Positions 14,431 to 14,460 of a stretch of DNA of 14,460 bases are shown one piece after another. The notes under the pieces are model-generated. The model was not told the DNA's origin, made no database searches, and saw only the letters and a program-made list of their open reading frames with translations. Each line of letters begins with the position of its first letter. Positions within the stretch are counted from its first letter, which is position 1. The stretch spans positions 1 to 14,460 of the forward strand of contig CADCRC010000012.1 in assembly GCA_902803795.1 (NCBI GenBank). Reading direction: 5' to 3'. This DNA comes from an uncultured Erysipelotrichaceae bacterium (GTDB taxonomy: Bacteria > Bacillota_I > Bacilli_A > RF39 > UBA660). The position numbers and the translations under genes are program-made.

Positions 14431-14460
14431 ATAAACCACCTATAATAATTGTAACAAAAA

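Noticed and set aside
14431..14439. GTG start for ligA
   Set aside because: It is part of the GGTGG ribosome binding site; the ATG at 14430 gives the family-typical N-terminus.
1..14460. tRNA genes, insertion sequences, CRISPR arrays or att sites
   Set aside because: No tRNA-like cloverleaf, transposase reading or direct-repeat array was seen in the spacers, all of which are under 250 bases.

Overview
The window is very AT-rich and every gene lies on the minus strand, so transcription runs from high to low coordinates. A Gram-positive-type PolC, bacterial asparaginyl-tRNA synthetase, NAD-dependent ligase and strong AGGAGG-type ribosome binding sites point to a low-GC Firmicute or Tenericute-like bacterium. 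Tryptophan is written TGG in the housekeeping genes and one gene appears to end in TGA, so the standard bacterial code seems to apply, not the Mycoplasma code. No genus can be named from the sequence alone.

In transcription order the layout is as follows. (1) ligA (14430-12457) runs straight into a small helical-domain protein (12446-11922) whose ribosome binding site overlaps the ligA stop. After a structured spacer comes a 216-residue protein (11796-11146) ending in a terminator. (2) An unrecognised 270-residue gene (11060-10248), polC (10237-5669) and asnS (5651-4278) form a tight operon with gaps of 10 and 17 bases. (3) A 434-residue protein (4112-2808) joins the same helical domain to a phosphodiester-glycosidase domain. 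A 275-residue paralogue of the 216-residue protein follows (2651-1824), ending in a near-identical terminator. (4) The 5' part of a cyclic beta-1,2-glucan synthase-type gene (1580-1) runs off the window.

The most interesting content is a pair of paralogous two-gene cassettes on either side of the polC-asnS operon. Each has a gene starting with the same roughly 174-residue helical domain, then a conserved non-coding leader, then a gene with a conserved helical N-domain, a Gly/Ser linker and a conserved C-terminal domain, then a conserved terminator. In the 2.8-4.1 kb copy the helical domain carries an enzyme domain. In the 11.9-12.4 kb copy the protein stops where the helical domain ends. This resembles modular (LXG/WXG100-like) type VII secretion effectors with a partner, but no secretion machinery is present and no WXG motif is seen, so that role is inference.

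Both cassette leaders share a 59-base block (49 of 59 identical by eye). It contains an inverted repeat with a fixed 22-base spacer and a Shine-Dalgarno sequence lying unusually far from the start codon. In both copies a different AU-rich hairpin can loop out the intervening bases and place that site 6-8 bases from the ATG, which suggests a structured translation-initiation region.
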